Source: a bacterium UBP3_UBA3054
GTDB taxonomy: Bacteria; Auribacterota; UBA3054
DNA length: 11,860 nucleotides
Reading direction: 5' to 3'
Assembly: GCA_002366995.1 (NCBI GenBank)
Contig: DFCM01000025.1
Location: 1-11,860 of the forward strand
The notes under the pieces are model-generated. The model did no database searches, was not told where the DNA came from, and was given only the letters and a program-made list of their open reading frames with translations. Shown one piece after another: positions 6,604-11,860 of this stretch (the first letter of the stretch is position 1; each line of letters starts with the position of its first letter). Made by a program: the position numbers and the translations under genes.

Positions 6604-7776
6604 ATGAAAAAAGTCTTCGCGCTTATTTTATCCTTAGCGTTCACAGCGACGCTCTTCGCCGCCGAAGAGGCGGTCCTGAAGACCGACTATTATCCCAACG
6701 GCAACCTGCAGTACGCCGGCTATACCGTCGTAAAGGGCGAAGCCGGCCAGATCCCCCACGGCTACTGGCAGTATTTCTATCCCAACGGCTTTCTGAAGAG
6801 CTGCGGCTATTTCAAGGAAGGCTACCGCGCCAAAGTCTGGACCAACTTCTTCAGCAACGGCAAAGTGGAATCCTACGGCCCTTATGACGATGGGAAGCAG
6901 GACGGCCGCTGGTACTTTTTCTATCCCGTCGGCGCCAAGAAAGCGGAGGGCAAATTCAGCGACGGCTTAGCCAAGGGCACCTGGACTTACTGGCACACCA
7001 ACGGCGTCCTTGAGACGGAAGGCGATTTCAAGGAAGGCAAACGCGTAGGCAAGAGAGCCTACTATGATGAGCGCGGAAACAAACTCTGGTACGGGCGCTT
7101 CAAGGACGACGAGAAGGACGGCGAATGGCGCCTTGACGAAAAGGACAAGACCACGGTCGCCACTTACAAAGCGGGCCTCCTGCTCGGCCAGAGAGAGGAG
7201 ACATACTATGACGAGGACCACGACGACATCAAGACCAAGACTGAATTCGAAGTGGTGCACGGCAAACTGACCGGATCCCAGATCGTCACGACTTACGACG
7301 AGGACGAGAACATCACTTCGCAGGGCTTGCTCTTCAACAACACTCCCTACGGCGTCTGGCGCTACTACGAAGACAAGAACATGACGCAGCAGGAGAACGG
7401 CGCCGTTCCCGAAGCCTTGAAGGAGCGCCGCAGAGCCATCGAGGAAGAATACCAGATGAGGATCCAGCAGAAGGCCAAAGAAGAAGCCCTGAAGGCCCAG
7501 GGAATAGATCCCAAAAGCCAGCAGCAACAGGCGCAGTTCTACAACTCCGACGAACCCTTCGAATACGGCCCCAGGAAATTTCAGGTCATCATGCAGGCGC
7601 CCAGCCAGCTCGACATGAACGTCACGACCGACTCCGGCCGCAGCATAGACCTTACCGAAAACAACTACGACGTCGTGAAAGAGAATCCCGGCAGCTTCGA
7701 ATCATTGAAGCAGCAGGCCCTGCGCGCCCAGGCCGCCAAGATGACCGAGAACATTGGGGAGGGGGAAGAGAAATGA
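6604..7776 (+). CDS. Exported MORN-like repeat protein (YwqK-type repeats), 390 aa
   Basis: The N-terminus MKKVFALILSLAFTATLFA is a signal peptide with likely cleavage after Ala19 or Ala20, so the product is exported. The body carries tandem MORN-variant repeats of the kind found in YwqK-family proteins. Five units of exactly 24 residues run from 52 to 171, each with a pattern like G-x-W-x-Y-F-x-x-N-G-x-x-x-x-x-G-x-F-x-x-G, followed by a partial unit beginning DGEW (172). More degenerate copies may extend to about 260. Then comes a charged helix, probably coiled coil (about 268-300), a Gln-rich stretch and a C-terminal part (310-390) that I do not recognise. The start is well supported: AAGGA at 6593-6597 lies 6 nt before the ATG. 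The gene follows prfB by 23 nt and overlaps the next gene by 4 nt. MORN repeats can act in binding or scaffolding; the specific role here is unknown. Confidence 0.88.
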   Translation: MKKVFALILSLAFTATLFAAEEAVLKTDYYPNGNLQYAGYTVVKGEAGQIPHGYWQYFYPNGFLKSCGYFKEGYRAKVWTNFFSNGKVESYGPYDDGKQDGRWYFFYPVGAKKAEGKFSDGLAKGTWTYWHTNGVLETEGDFKEGKRVGKRAYYDERGNKLWYGRFKDDEKDGEWRLDEKDKTTVATYKAGLLLGQREETYYDEDHDDIKTKTEFEVVHGKLTGSQIVTTYDEDENITSQGLLFNNTPYGVWRYYEDKNMTQQENGAVPEALKERRRAIEEEYQMRIQQKAKEEALKAQGIDPKSQQQQAQFYNSDEPFEYGPRKFQVIMQAPSQLDMNVTTDSGRSIDLTENNYDVVKENPGSFESLKQQALRAQAAKMTENIGEGEEK

Positions 7777-8966
7777 ACTGGAAGGAAGAACTGACAAAAT
7801 TCTTCAAGGAGCATGAAGAGGAAGGAATAGAGCTTCTGAAGGAGCTCGTCTCGAAGAACACCGTCAACCCTCCCGGCAACGAATACCTCGTCGCCGACGT
7901 ATTGAAAAAATATTTCGACGAACTGAAGATCCCTTACGAAACGTTCGAGAAGACTCCCAAGCGCACCAACCTCATCGCGAAAGTGGGGGAGGGACATCCT
8001 GTTCTTTTCGTTCCCTGCCACGCTGACGTCGTGCCGGTCAATCCCGACTGGGACCATGATCCCTTCACCGTGAAGATCGAGAACGGCACCGCCTACGGCA
8101 GAGGCGTGGGCGACGACAAGGGGCCTATGGTCTCAGCTTTCCTGCTCGCGAAATTCCTGAAGCAGCACGAAGGCGAATTCAAAGGCACATTCCTTTTCGC
8201 TTCCGTCGCGGATGAGGAAGTCGGCTCCACCGACGGCCTGGTATGGCTCACCGAAACAGGCAAGATCAAAGCCGACTACGCGGTCGTTCCCGACACCGGC
8301 TCCGGCATTTTCAAACTCTCCTACGGCGAGAAAGGACTGCTGCGTTTCCAGTACACCTTCCGCGGCAAAGCCGGACACGCCGCCTATCCCGACCACGGCG
8401 TCAACTCCATCTGGCCCGCCGTCGCTTTCCTCAACTCCGTCAAGGAAAGCTACACGGAAAAGATCGGCTTCCTCAAGGAAAAAGACCAGCCCAACTTCAG
8501 CCCCACGACCTTCACGGTCTCTGGCCTTGAAGCGGGCAGCGCCTACAATATCATCCCCAAGGAATGCAAAGTAAGGATGGACATCCGCTACACTCCGCAA
8601 AGGAACCTTGAGGAAATAAAAGCCTGGACCGACAGTCTTGCCAAAGCGGCCTGCGAACAATATCCCGGCACTTCCTTCACGGTAGAGATGCCGGACCACA
8701 TGGTCGCTTTCGAGATCGATCCCGAAGGCAAGCTTTGCAAAGCCGCCATGAAAGCCACCAAGGATCTTACAGGCAAGGACGCGGTGCTCTTCGGCATGAA
8801 CGGCACGACCGTCTGCAAGCAGCTTCTCGCGGCCGGCATTCCTTCTTTGGGCTACAGCCAGGACGACGACGGCTCCGCGCACCAGACCGGCGAGCACATC
8901 AAGCTAAGCGAGATCCCGCTCTTCGGCATCGCTCTCGGTTTGCTCTTCGCCGAGCTCGCTGATTAA
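7773..8966 (+). CDS. M20-family metallopeptidase (ArgE/DapE/ACY1-like)
   Basis: This is a cytoplasmic zinc- or cobalt-dependent hydrolase of the M20 family, which removes amino-terminal residues or acyl groups from peptides and N-acyl amino acids. All key positions are visible: PCHADVVPV with His83 and Asp85, GRGVGDDKG with bridging Asp114, DEE (147-149) with Glu148 as the likely base and Glu149 as a metal ligand, PDTGSG with Asp174, and the C-terminal GSAHQTGEH with His370. GHAAYP (201-206) marks the inserted dimerisation domain. The 397-residue length is normal for the family. No signal peptide is seen. Its ATG overlaps the TGA of the MORN-like gene (ATGA), with a GGAGG at 7758-7762, so translation is probably coupled. 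A strong terminator follows. The exact substrate (dipeptide, succinyl-diaminopimelate, acetylornithine or other) cannot be read from the sequence, so no gene symbol is given. Confidence 0.93.
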   Translation: MNWKEELTKFFKEHEEEGIELLKELVSKNTVNPPGNEYLVADVLKKYFDELKIPYETFEKTPKRTNLIAKVGEGHPVLFVPCHADVVPVNPDWDHDPFTVKIENGTAYGRGVGDDKGPMVSAFLLAKFLKQHEGEFKGTFLFASVADEEVGSTDGLVWLTETGKIKADYAVVPDTGSGIFKLSYGEKGLLRFQYTFRGKAGHAAYPDHGVNSIWPAVAFLNSVKESYTEKIGFLKEKDQPNFSPTTFTVSGLEAGSAYNIIPKECKVRMDIRYTPQRNLEEIKAWTDSLAKAACEQYPGTSFTVEMPDHMVAFEIDPEGKLCKAAMKATKDLTGKDAVLFGMNGTTVCKQLLAAGIPSLGYSQDDDGSAHQTGEHIKLSEIPLFGIALGLLFAELAD

Positions 8967-8981
8967 AAGAACAAGCGAAAT

Positions 8982-9019
8982 AAAAAAAGCGCCCTCTCTT
9001 GCGAGGGGGCGCTTTTTTT
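8982..9019. terminator. Bidirectional intrinsic terminator
   Basis: An 11-bp stem (8988-8998 with 9003-9013, one G-T wobble) closes a TTGC loop. It is flanked by seven A on the left and seven T on the right, so it can stop transcription both ways. It ends the prfB-MORN-M20 operon on the plus strand and the H1-like gene on the minus strand, 18 nt past that gene's stop. Confidence 0.93.
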
Positions 9020-9037
9020 ATTGCAAGAAGTTGATTA

Positions 9038-9289
9038 TTACTTCTTGGCGGCCGGCTTCTTGGCAGCGGGCTTTTTGGCCGGGGCCTTCTTGGCAGCGGG
9101 CTTCTTAGCAGCGGGCTTCTTGGCCGGAGCGGCTTTCTTGGCGGGGGCCTTCTTGGCCGGGGCTTTCTTGGCCGGAGCGGCTTTCTTCACAGCGGGCTTC
9201 TTAGCAGCGGGCTTCTTGGCCGGGGCAGCTTTCTTGGCCGGGGCTTTCTTGGCAGCCGGTTTCGCAGCGGGTTTCTTAGCAGTAGGCAT
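9038..9289 (-). CDS. Histone H1-like lysine/alanine/proline-rich protein, 83 aa
   Basis: Apart from the initial Met, one Thr and one Val, the product is made only of Lys, Ala and Pro. It carries 15 Lys-Lys pairs and 31 lysines in 83 residues, arranged as PAAKK, APAKK and AAPAKK units. This matches the disordered tails of eukaryotic H1 and of bacterial H1-like proteins (for example chlamydial HctB and AlgP-like proteins), which bind and compact DNA by charge. No globular domain is present, so it would be tail only. It is real rather than a repeat artefact: a textbook AAGGAG lies 7 nt before the ATG, the stop is followed by a terminator, and the reading frame is unbroken. The DNA repeats make it prone to length change by slippage. 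DNA compaction is inferred; a role in RNA or ribosome binding is also possible. Confidence 0.85.
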   Translation of the reverse strand: MPTAKKPAAKPAAKKAPAKKAAPAKKPAAKKPAVKKAAPAKKAPAKKAPAKKAAPAKKPAAKKPAAKKAPAKKPAAKKPAAKK

Positions 9290-9296
9290 AGTGTTT

Positions 9297-9302
9297 CTCC
9301 TT
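9297..9302 (-). promoter_or_regulatory. Strong Shine-Dalgarno of the H1-like gene
   Basis: AAGGAG on the minus strand lies 7 nt upstream of the ATG at 9289. It is the strongest ribosome-binding site in the window and fixes the start of this low-complexity gene. It contrasts with the apparently leaderless prfB and amidohydrolase genes. Confidence 0.85.
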
Positions 9303-9316
9303 ATGTTTGGTTGAAT

Positions 9317-9358
9317 AAAAAGCTGTCACTTGACAACTATTTTTTTAATGAGCTTTTT
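9317..9358. repeat. Nested inverted repeats in the leader of the H1-like gene
   Basis: An outer 8-bp inverted repeat pairs AAAAAGCT (9317-9324) with AGCTTTTT (9351-9358). Overlapping it is a near-palindrome at 9321-9338 with core TGTCA-CT-TGACA. In the predicted minus-strand transcript this could fold just upstream of the Shine-Dalgarno. As DNA, the core looks like a dimeric-regulator operator. Function is inferred. Confidence 0.5.
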
Positions 9359-9368
9359 GTATGTTCTG

Positions 9369-9388
9369 ACAGATCGAGATCGATCTGT
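9369..9388. repeat. 20-bp palindrome with 8-bp arms
   Basis: ACAGATCG (9369-9376) and its exact complement CGATCTGT (9381-9388) flank a 4-nt centre, AGAT. It lies in the leader of the H1-like gene. It could be an operator or an RNA hairpin. No T-run follows on either strand close enough to make it a typical terminator. Confidence 0.6.
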
Positions 9389-9443
9389 TGTTTTCTTTTC
9401 ACTCCATCAACCAAGCGAAACCCGTTATTTTTCCTAGCATTTC

Positions 9444-9467
9444 CATCACTTCACATTCATCACTTCA
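9444..9467. repeat. 10-bp direct repeat, 14-bp period
   Basis: CATCACTTCA occurs twice, at 9444-9453 and 9458-9467. The copies are close in an AT-rich intergenic region between the divergent promoters and the H1-like gene. They may be paired binding half-sites or chance. Confidence 0.4.
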
Positions 9468-9503
9468 AACATGAATAGCGGATAATTCACTTAATCTATA
9501 TAA

Positions 9504-9532
9504 ATTCTATCACATGTATTTTTAAAAATCAA
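9504..9532 (-). promoter_or_regulatory. Probable promoter of the H1-like gene
   Basis: The minus strand carries TTGATT (9527-9532, 4 of 6), a 17-nt spacer and TAGAAT (9504-9509, 5 of 6). The predicted start is near 9497, which would leave a leader of about 208 nt before the ATG at 9289, holding the palindrome and inverted repeats. I found no better promoter closer to the gene. Confidence 0.55.
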
Positions 9533-9544
9533 TCAGCGTTTTCG

Positions 9545-9573
9545 TTGACCGCAAAATTTTTTTCTGTTAGAAT
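9545..9573 (+). promoter_or_regulatory. Sigma-70-type promoter of the amidohydrolase (near-leaderless)
   Basis: TTGACC (9545-9550, 5 of 6), a 17-nt A/T-rich spacer and TAGAAT (9568-9573, 5 of 6) make a strong promoter. The predicted start at about 9580 is only 4 nt before the ATG at 9584. It lies back to back with the minus-strand promoter, with 12 bp between the two -35 boxes. Confidence 0.75.
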
Positions 9574-9583
9574 GCAACCGAAC

Positions 9584-10405
9584 ATGAAATACTTCGATTT
9601 CCATACCCACGCGTTCGTCGATTCGCTTGCCGAAAGAGCGGTAGGACAGATAGCCGCGTTGAGCGGAGACGTTCGTCCTCACACCGACGGAACGCTTCGC
9701 GATCTTCTTCGCGCGATGCGCGAAGACGGCGTCAACGCGAGCGTCATCGCTTCCATCGCGACAAAGGCAACGCAGTTCGAACCGATACTGGAATGGTCGA
9801 AGCAAATTAAAAGCGAACACGTTTTTCCTTTCGCTTCCGTTCATCCCGACGATCCCGATCCCGAAGGCAAAGTGCAGATGATAGTCGACGCTGGGCTGAA
9901 GGGATTGAAGATCCATCCCTTCTATCAGAACGCCGCGGTCGACGATCCGAGATGGTTCCGCCTTTACGACGCCTGGCAGGATACCGGCCTTCCCATTCTC
10001 TTTCACACCGGCTTCGACGTCGCTTTCCCTGAGCTCGACATCTGCACGCCCTTGCGCTTCCGGAAGGTCTTCGACAATTTTCCTAAACTCGTTATGGTGA
10101 TGGCGCACATGGGCGGCTGGATCTGCTACGAGGATTTTCTGATGTCGGACATGTGCGGCGAAAATGTTTTTATCGACACGAGCTGCTCGGCGAGATTCTG
10201 CCCAATCGATCTGGGAGCGGAGATAGTAAAAAAGCACGGAGCGGATAATATTCTCTTCGCGACCGACTGCCCCTGGGGAGTGCAAAGGGAGCACATCGAT
10301 TTCGTAAAGAAGATCTGTCCCGACGAACGCGGCCGGGAAGACATCTTCTATCGGAACGCGGAAAGACTTTTGGGAATAGAAGTGACGGAGAAACTTCCGG
10401 AATAA
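9584..10405 (+). CDS. Amidohydrolase-2 family metal-dependent hydrolase (TIM barrel)
   Basis: This 273-residue protein belongs to the amidohydrolase superfamily, Amidohydro_2 branch (the ACMSD/uracil-5-carboxylate decarboxylase-like group). The metal-site pattern is visible: FDFHTH with His7 and His9 at the first strand, LKIHPFY with His111, FHTG with His141, MAHMGG with His175, and FATDCPWG with catalytic Asp228. Substrate cannot be told from the sequence, and both hydrolysis and non-oxidative decarboxylation occur in this branch. The ATG at 9584 is chosen over two starts upstream (TTG 9545, ATG 9572), because both of those lie inside the -35 or -10 box and the family begins directly with the DFHTH strand. 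No Shine-Dalgarno is present. The gene seems to be transcribed alone, ending in a terminator that begins at its own stop codon. Confidence 0.9.
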   Translation: MKYFDFHTHAFVDSLAERAVGQIAALSGDVRPHTDGTLRDLLRAMREDGVNASVIASIATKATQFEPILEWSKQIKSEHVFPFASVHPDDPDPEGKVQMIVDAGLKGLKIHPFYQNAAVDDPRWFRLYDAWQDTGLPILFHTGFDVAFPELDICTPLRFRKVFDNFPKLVMVMAHMGGWICYEDFLMSDMCGENVFIDTSCSARFCPIDLGAEIVKKHGADNILFATDCPWGVQREHIDFVKKICPDERGREDIFYRNAERLLGIEVTEKLPE

Positions 10406-10438
10406 AAAAAGCCCCCGATCATGACCGGGGGCTTTTTT
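10405..10438. terminator. Bidirectional intrinsic terminator
   Basis: A GCCCCCG/CGGGGGC stem (10411-10417 with 10426-10432) has an 8-nt loop, with A6 on the left and T6 on the right extending the pairing. It sits between the convergent amidohydrolase and carB stops and can serve both. The left A-tract includes the last base of the amidohydrolase TAA. Confidence 0.92.
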
Positions 10439-10454
10439 GTTTTCGCCATTTCGC

Positions 10455-11860
10455 TTACTTGATGTCGGCGTGGTATTCCTGGATGCTCTTCAAAGGAGCG
10501 GAGCCATGCAGGAAGGCCTTGATGCCGAGAGCCGCGTTGTGCGCCGCCGCCATGGTCGTGATGTAGGGGACCTTGTACTTGATGGCGGTCTTCCTGATGT
10601 AGGAGTCGTCGTCCTTGGAGCGGCAGCCTATCGGCGTGTTGACGATGAGGTTTATCTCACCGTTGGTGATGGCGTCGACCAAATTCGGTCTGCCTTCCAG
10701 ACGCTTCAGCACAGGTTCGGCTTTGATGCCGTTCTCGTTAAGATAAGCGCAGGTGCCCTTGGTCGCGAGGATCTTGAAGCCAAGTTCCTTGAAGAGCGAG
10801 GCTGTCTCAAGCAGCATCTCGTCGTGATCGGCGACCGTCATCAGAACGGTGCCTTCCGTCGGGAGCTTCTGGTTGGCCGCGACCTGCGACTTGAAGTAGG
10901 CGAGACCAGGGGATGTGGAGATGCCCAAGACTTCGCCGGTGCTTCTCATTTCCGGTCCAAGCACAGGGTCGACTTCCGGGAACATGTTGAAGGGGAAGAC
11001 GGCTTCCTTGACGCCGTAGTGCGGGATGGCCTTCTTCGTGATGCCGAGTTCCTTCAGAGTCTTGCCAAGCATTACCTGCGTGGCGATCCTCGCCATCGGG
11101 ATGGAGCAGACCTTACTGACGAGAGGAACGGTTCTGGAGGCCCTGGGGTTCGCTTCCAGAATGTAGACGACGTCGTTGCAGATCGCGTACTGGACGTTCA
11201 TCAATCCGACCACGTGCATTTCCAGCGCCAGTTCCTTCGTGTAGCGCTCGATCGTCTCGATGTGCTTTTTCGGAATGGTGACGGGCGGGATGAAGCAGGC
11301 GGAGTCGCCGGAGTGGATGCCGGCCTGCTCGATGTGCTCCATGATGGCGGGAACAAAAGCTTCCTTGCCGTCGCAGATGGCGTCGGCTTCCGTCTCGGTC
11401 GCGTTCTCAAGGAACTTGTCGATAAGTATGACATTCTCGCCGGCGGCCTGCAGGGCGTTGTTCATATACTCGACCAGCATCTCGTCGTTGTGCACGACTT
11501 CCATGCCGCGTCCGCCCAGGACGAAGGAGGGACGCACCATCAAGGGGTAGCCTATCCTCTTGGCGGCTTCGAGGGCGTCCTCGACGCTGTGCGCCATGCC
11601 GGCTTCCGGCTGCGGGATGCCGAGCTTCTGCACGACTTCGTGGAAGAGCTCGCGGTCTTCCGCCAGCGCGATCGTCTTCGGCGAGGTGCCGAGGACCTTG
11701 ACGCCGTTGGCTTCCAGGTCGTGCGCCAGGTTAAGCGGAGTCTGACCGCCGAACTGGACGATGACGCCCAGCGGTTTTTCCTTGCGGTAGATGGAAAGGA
11801 CGTCCTCAAGCGTCAGAGGCTCGAAGTAAAGTTTGTTGGAAGTGTCGTAGTCGGTCGAGA
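10455..11860 (-). CDS. carB: Carbamoyl-phosphate synthase large subunit, C-terminal 467 residues (runs off right edge)
   Basis: CarB uses ammonia from CarA, bicarbonate and two ATP to make carbamoyl phosphate for pyrimidines and arginine. The window holds roughly the last 45% of a protein that is about 1,070 residues in E. coli. Visible residues, counted from the window edge, include STDYDTSNKLYFEP (1-14), IVQFGGQTPLNLA (33-45), the second ATP-grasp domain with RPSFVLGGRG (from 109), IMEHIEQAGIHSGDS (172-186) and the metal-binding ILEANPRASRTVP (Glu235, Asn237). The C-terminal MGS-like allosteric domain (about 334-467) carries LATKGT and IVNTPIG. The protein ends ...QEYHADIK, like E. coli ...QEMHAQIK. 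An internal GTG at 11633 is not the start, because homology continues upstream in frame to the edge. No break or missing key residue is seen. Confidence 0.97.
   Translation of the reverse strand, partial: STDYDTSNKLYFEPLTLEDVLSIYRKEKPLGVIVQFGGQTPLNLAHDLEANGVKVLGTSPKTIALAEDRELFHEVVQKLGIPQPEAGMAHSVEDALEAAKRIGYPLMVRPSFVLGGRGMEVVHNDEMLVEYMNNALQAAGENVILIDKFLENATETEADAICDGKEAFVPAIMEHIEQAGIHSGDSACFIPPVTIPKKHIETIERYTKELALEMHVVGLMNVQYAICNDVVYILEANPRASRTVPLVSKVCSIPMARIATQVMLGKTLKELGITKKAIPHYGVKEAVFPFNMFPEVDPVLGPEMRSTGEVLGISTSPGLAYFKSQVAANQKLPTEGTVLMTVADHDEMLLETASLFKELGFKILATKGTCAYLNENGIKAEPVLKRLEGRPNLVDAITNGEINLIVNTPIGCRSKDDDSYIRKTAIKYKVPYITTMAAAHNAALGIKAFLHGSAPLKSIQEYHADIK

Noticed and set aside
8133..8897. 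Minus-strand open frame of 254 aa
   Set aside because: It is a shadow of the M20 peptidase; all catalytic motifs are on the plus strand.
9038..9289. Regularly repeated DNA that might be taken for a CRISPR array or minisatellite
   Set aside because: The repeats vary in length (5-6 codons), keep one reading frame and have no unique spacers. They are explained by the peptide repeat.
9021..9314. Plus-strand open frame encoding a Leu/Ala/Gly/Phe repeat that looks like a membrane protein
   Set aside because: It is the exact antisense of the Lys/Ala/Pro repeat gene. It lacks its own Shine-Dalgarno and would read through a region whose codon pattern, terminator and ribosome site all fit the minus strand.
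9330..9335. Perfect TTGACA on the plus strand as a promoter element
   Set aside because: No acceptable -10 box lies 16-18 nt downstream; it is part of the inverted repeat.
9545..9583. A 13-residue extension of the amidohydrolase from TTG 9545, or a start at ATG 9572
   Set aside because: These codons overlap the -35 and -10 boxes. Family members begin with the DFHTH strand close to the N-terminus.
11633..11633. GTG as the start of a short carB-like gene
   Set aside because: CarB homology continues in frame upstream to the window edge, so this is an internal valine codon.
1..11860. A new defence, mobile or biosynthetic system
   Set aside because: No transposase, integrase, toxin-antitoxin pair, nuclease-helicase defence cluster or assembly-line enzyme is present. 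The SKI2-like helicase and YwqK-like repeats alone do not support such a call.

Overview
This is a bacterial chromosomal window, densely packed and apparently made of housekeeping genes. It holds nine protein genes, two of them cut by the window edges. I see no transposase, integrase, phage gene, CRISPR array, tRNA or rRNA. Coding regions are moderately GC-rich and the intergenic DNA is AT-rich. The lineage cannot be fixed from the sequence. An SKI2-type helicase, a tiny lysine/alanine/proline histone-H1-like protein, leaderless-looking promoters, a prfB gene without the usual frameshift and a long-form PRPP synthetase together hint at a PVC-like group (Lentisphaerae/Kiritimatiellae) or another deep, under-studied phylum. 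That placement is inference.

Left block (minus strand, 5459 to 1): a ComEC/Rec2 DNA-uptake channel is followed by a strong sigma-70-type promoter at 3009-3037. This drives a tight cluster of a 394-residue PRPP synthetase, a small predicted lipoprotein whose start overlaps the prs stop by 8 bp, and an SKI2-like DExH helicase starting 4 nt after the lipoprotein stop and running off the left edge.

Centre block (plus strand, 5441 to 9019): an extended -10 promoter places its predicted transcription start on the A of the prfB ATG, so prfB (release factor 2) looks leaderless. It is followed by an exported MORN-like repeat protein (23-nt gap) and an M20 metallopeptidase (4-nt overlap). A perfect-stem bidirectional terminator closes the operon.

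Right block: a minus-strand 83-residue H1-like protein (31 lysines) shares that terminator. It is separated from a plus-strand amidohydrolase-2 family enzyme by a 294-bp AT-rich region holding two back-to-back promoters, an 8-bp-arm palindrome, nested inverted repeats and a 10-bp direct repeat. The amidohydrolase also looks nearly leaderless and ends at a second bidirectional terminator shared with the convergent carB (C-terminal 467 residues of the carbamoyl-phosphate synthase large subunit), which runs off the right edge.

Most genes have clear cellular roles: nucleotide precursor supply (prs, carB), translation termination (prfB), DNA uptake (comEC), RNA handling (helicase) and peptide or amide hydrolysis. 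The less explained items are the H1-like protein with its structured leader, the lipoprotein between prs and the helicase, the MORN-like exported protein, and the apparent leaderless expression.
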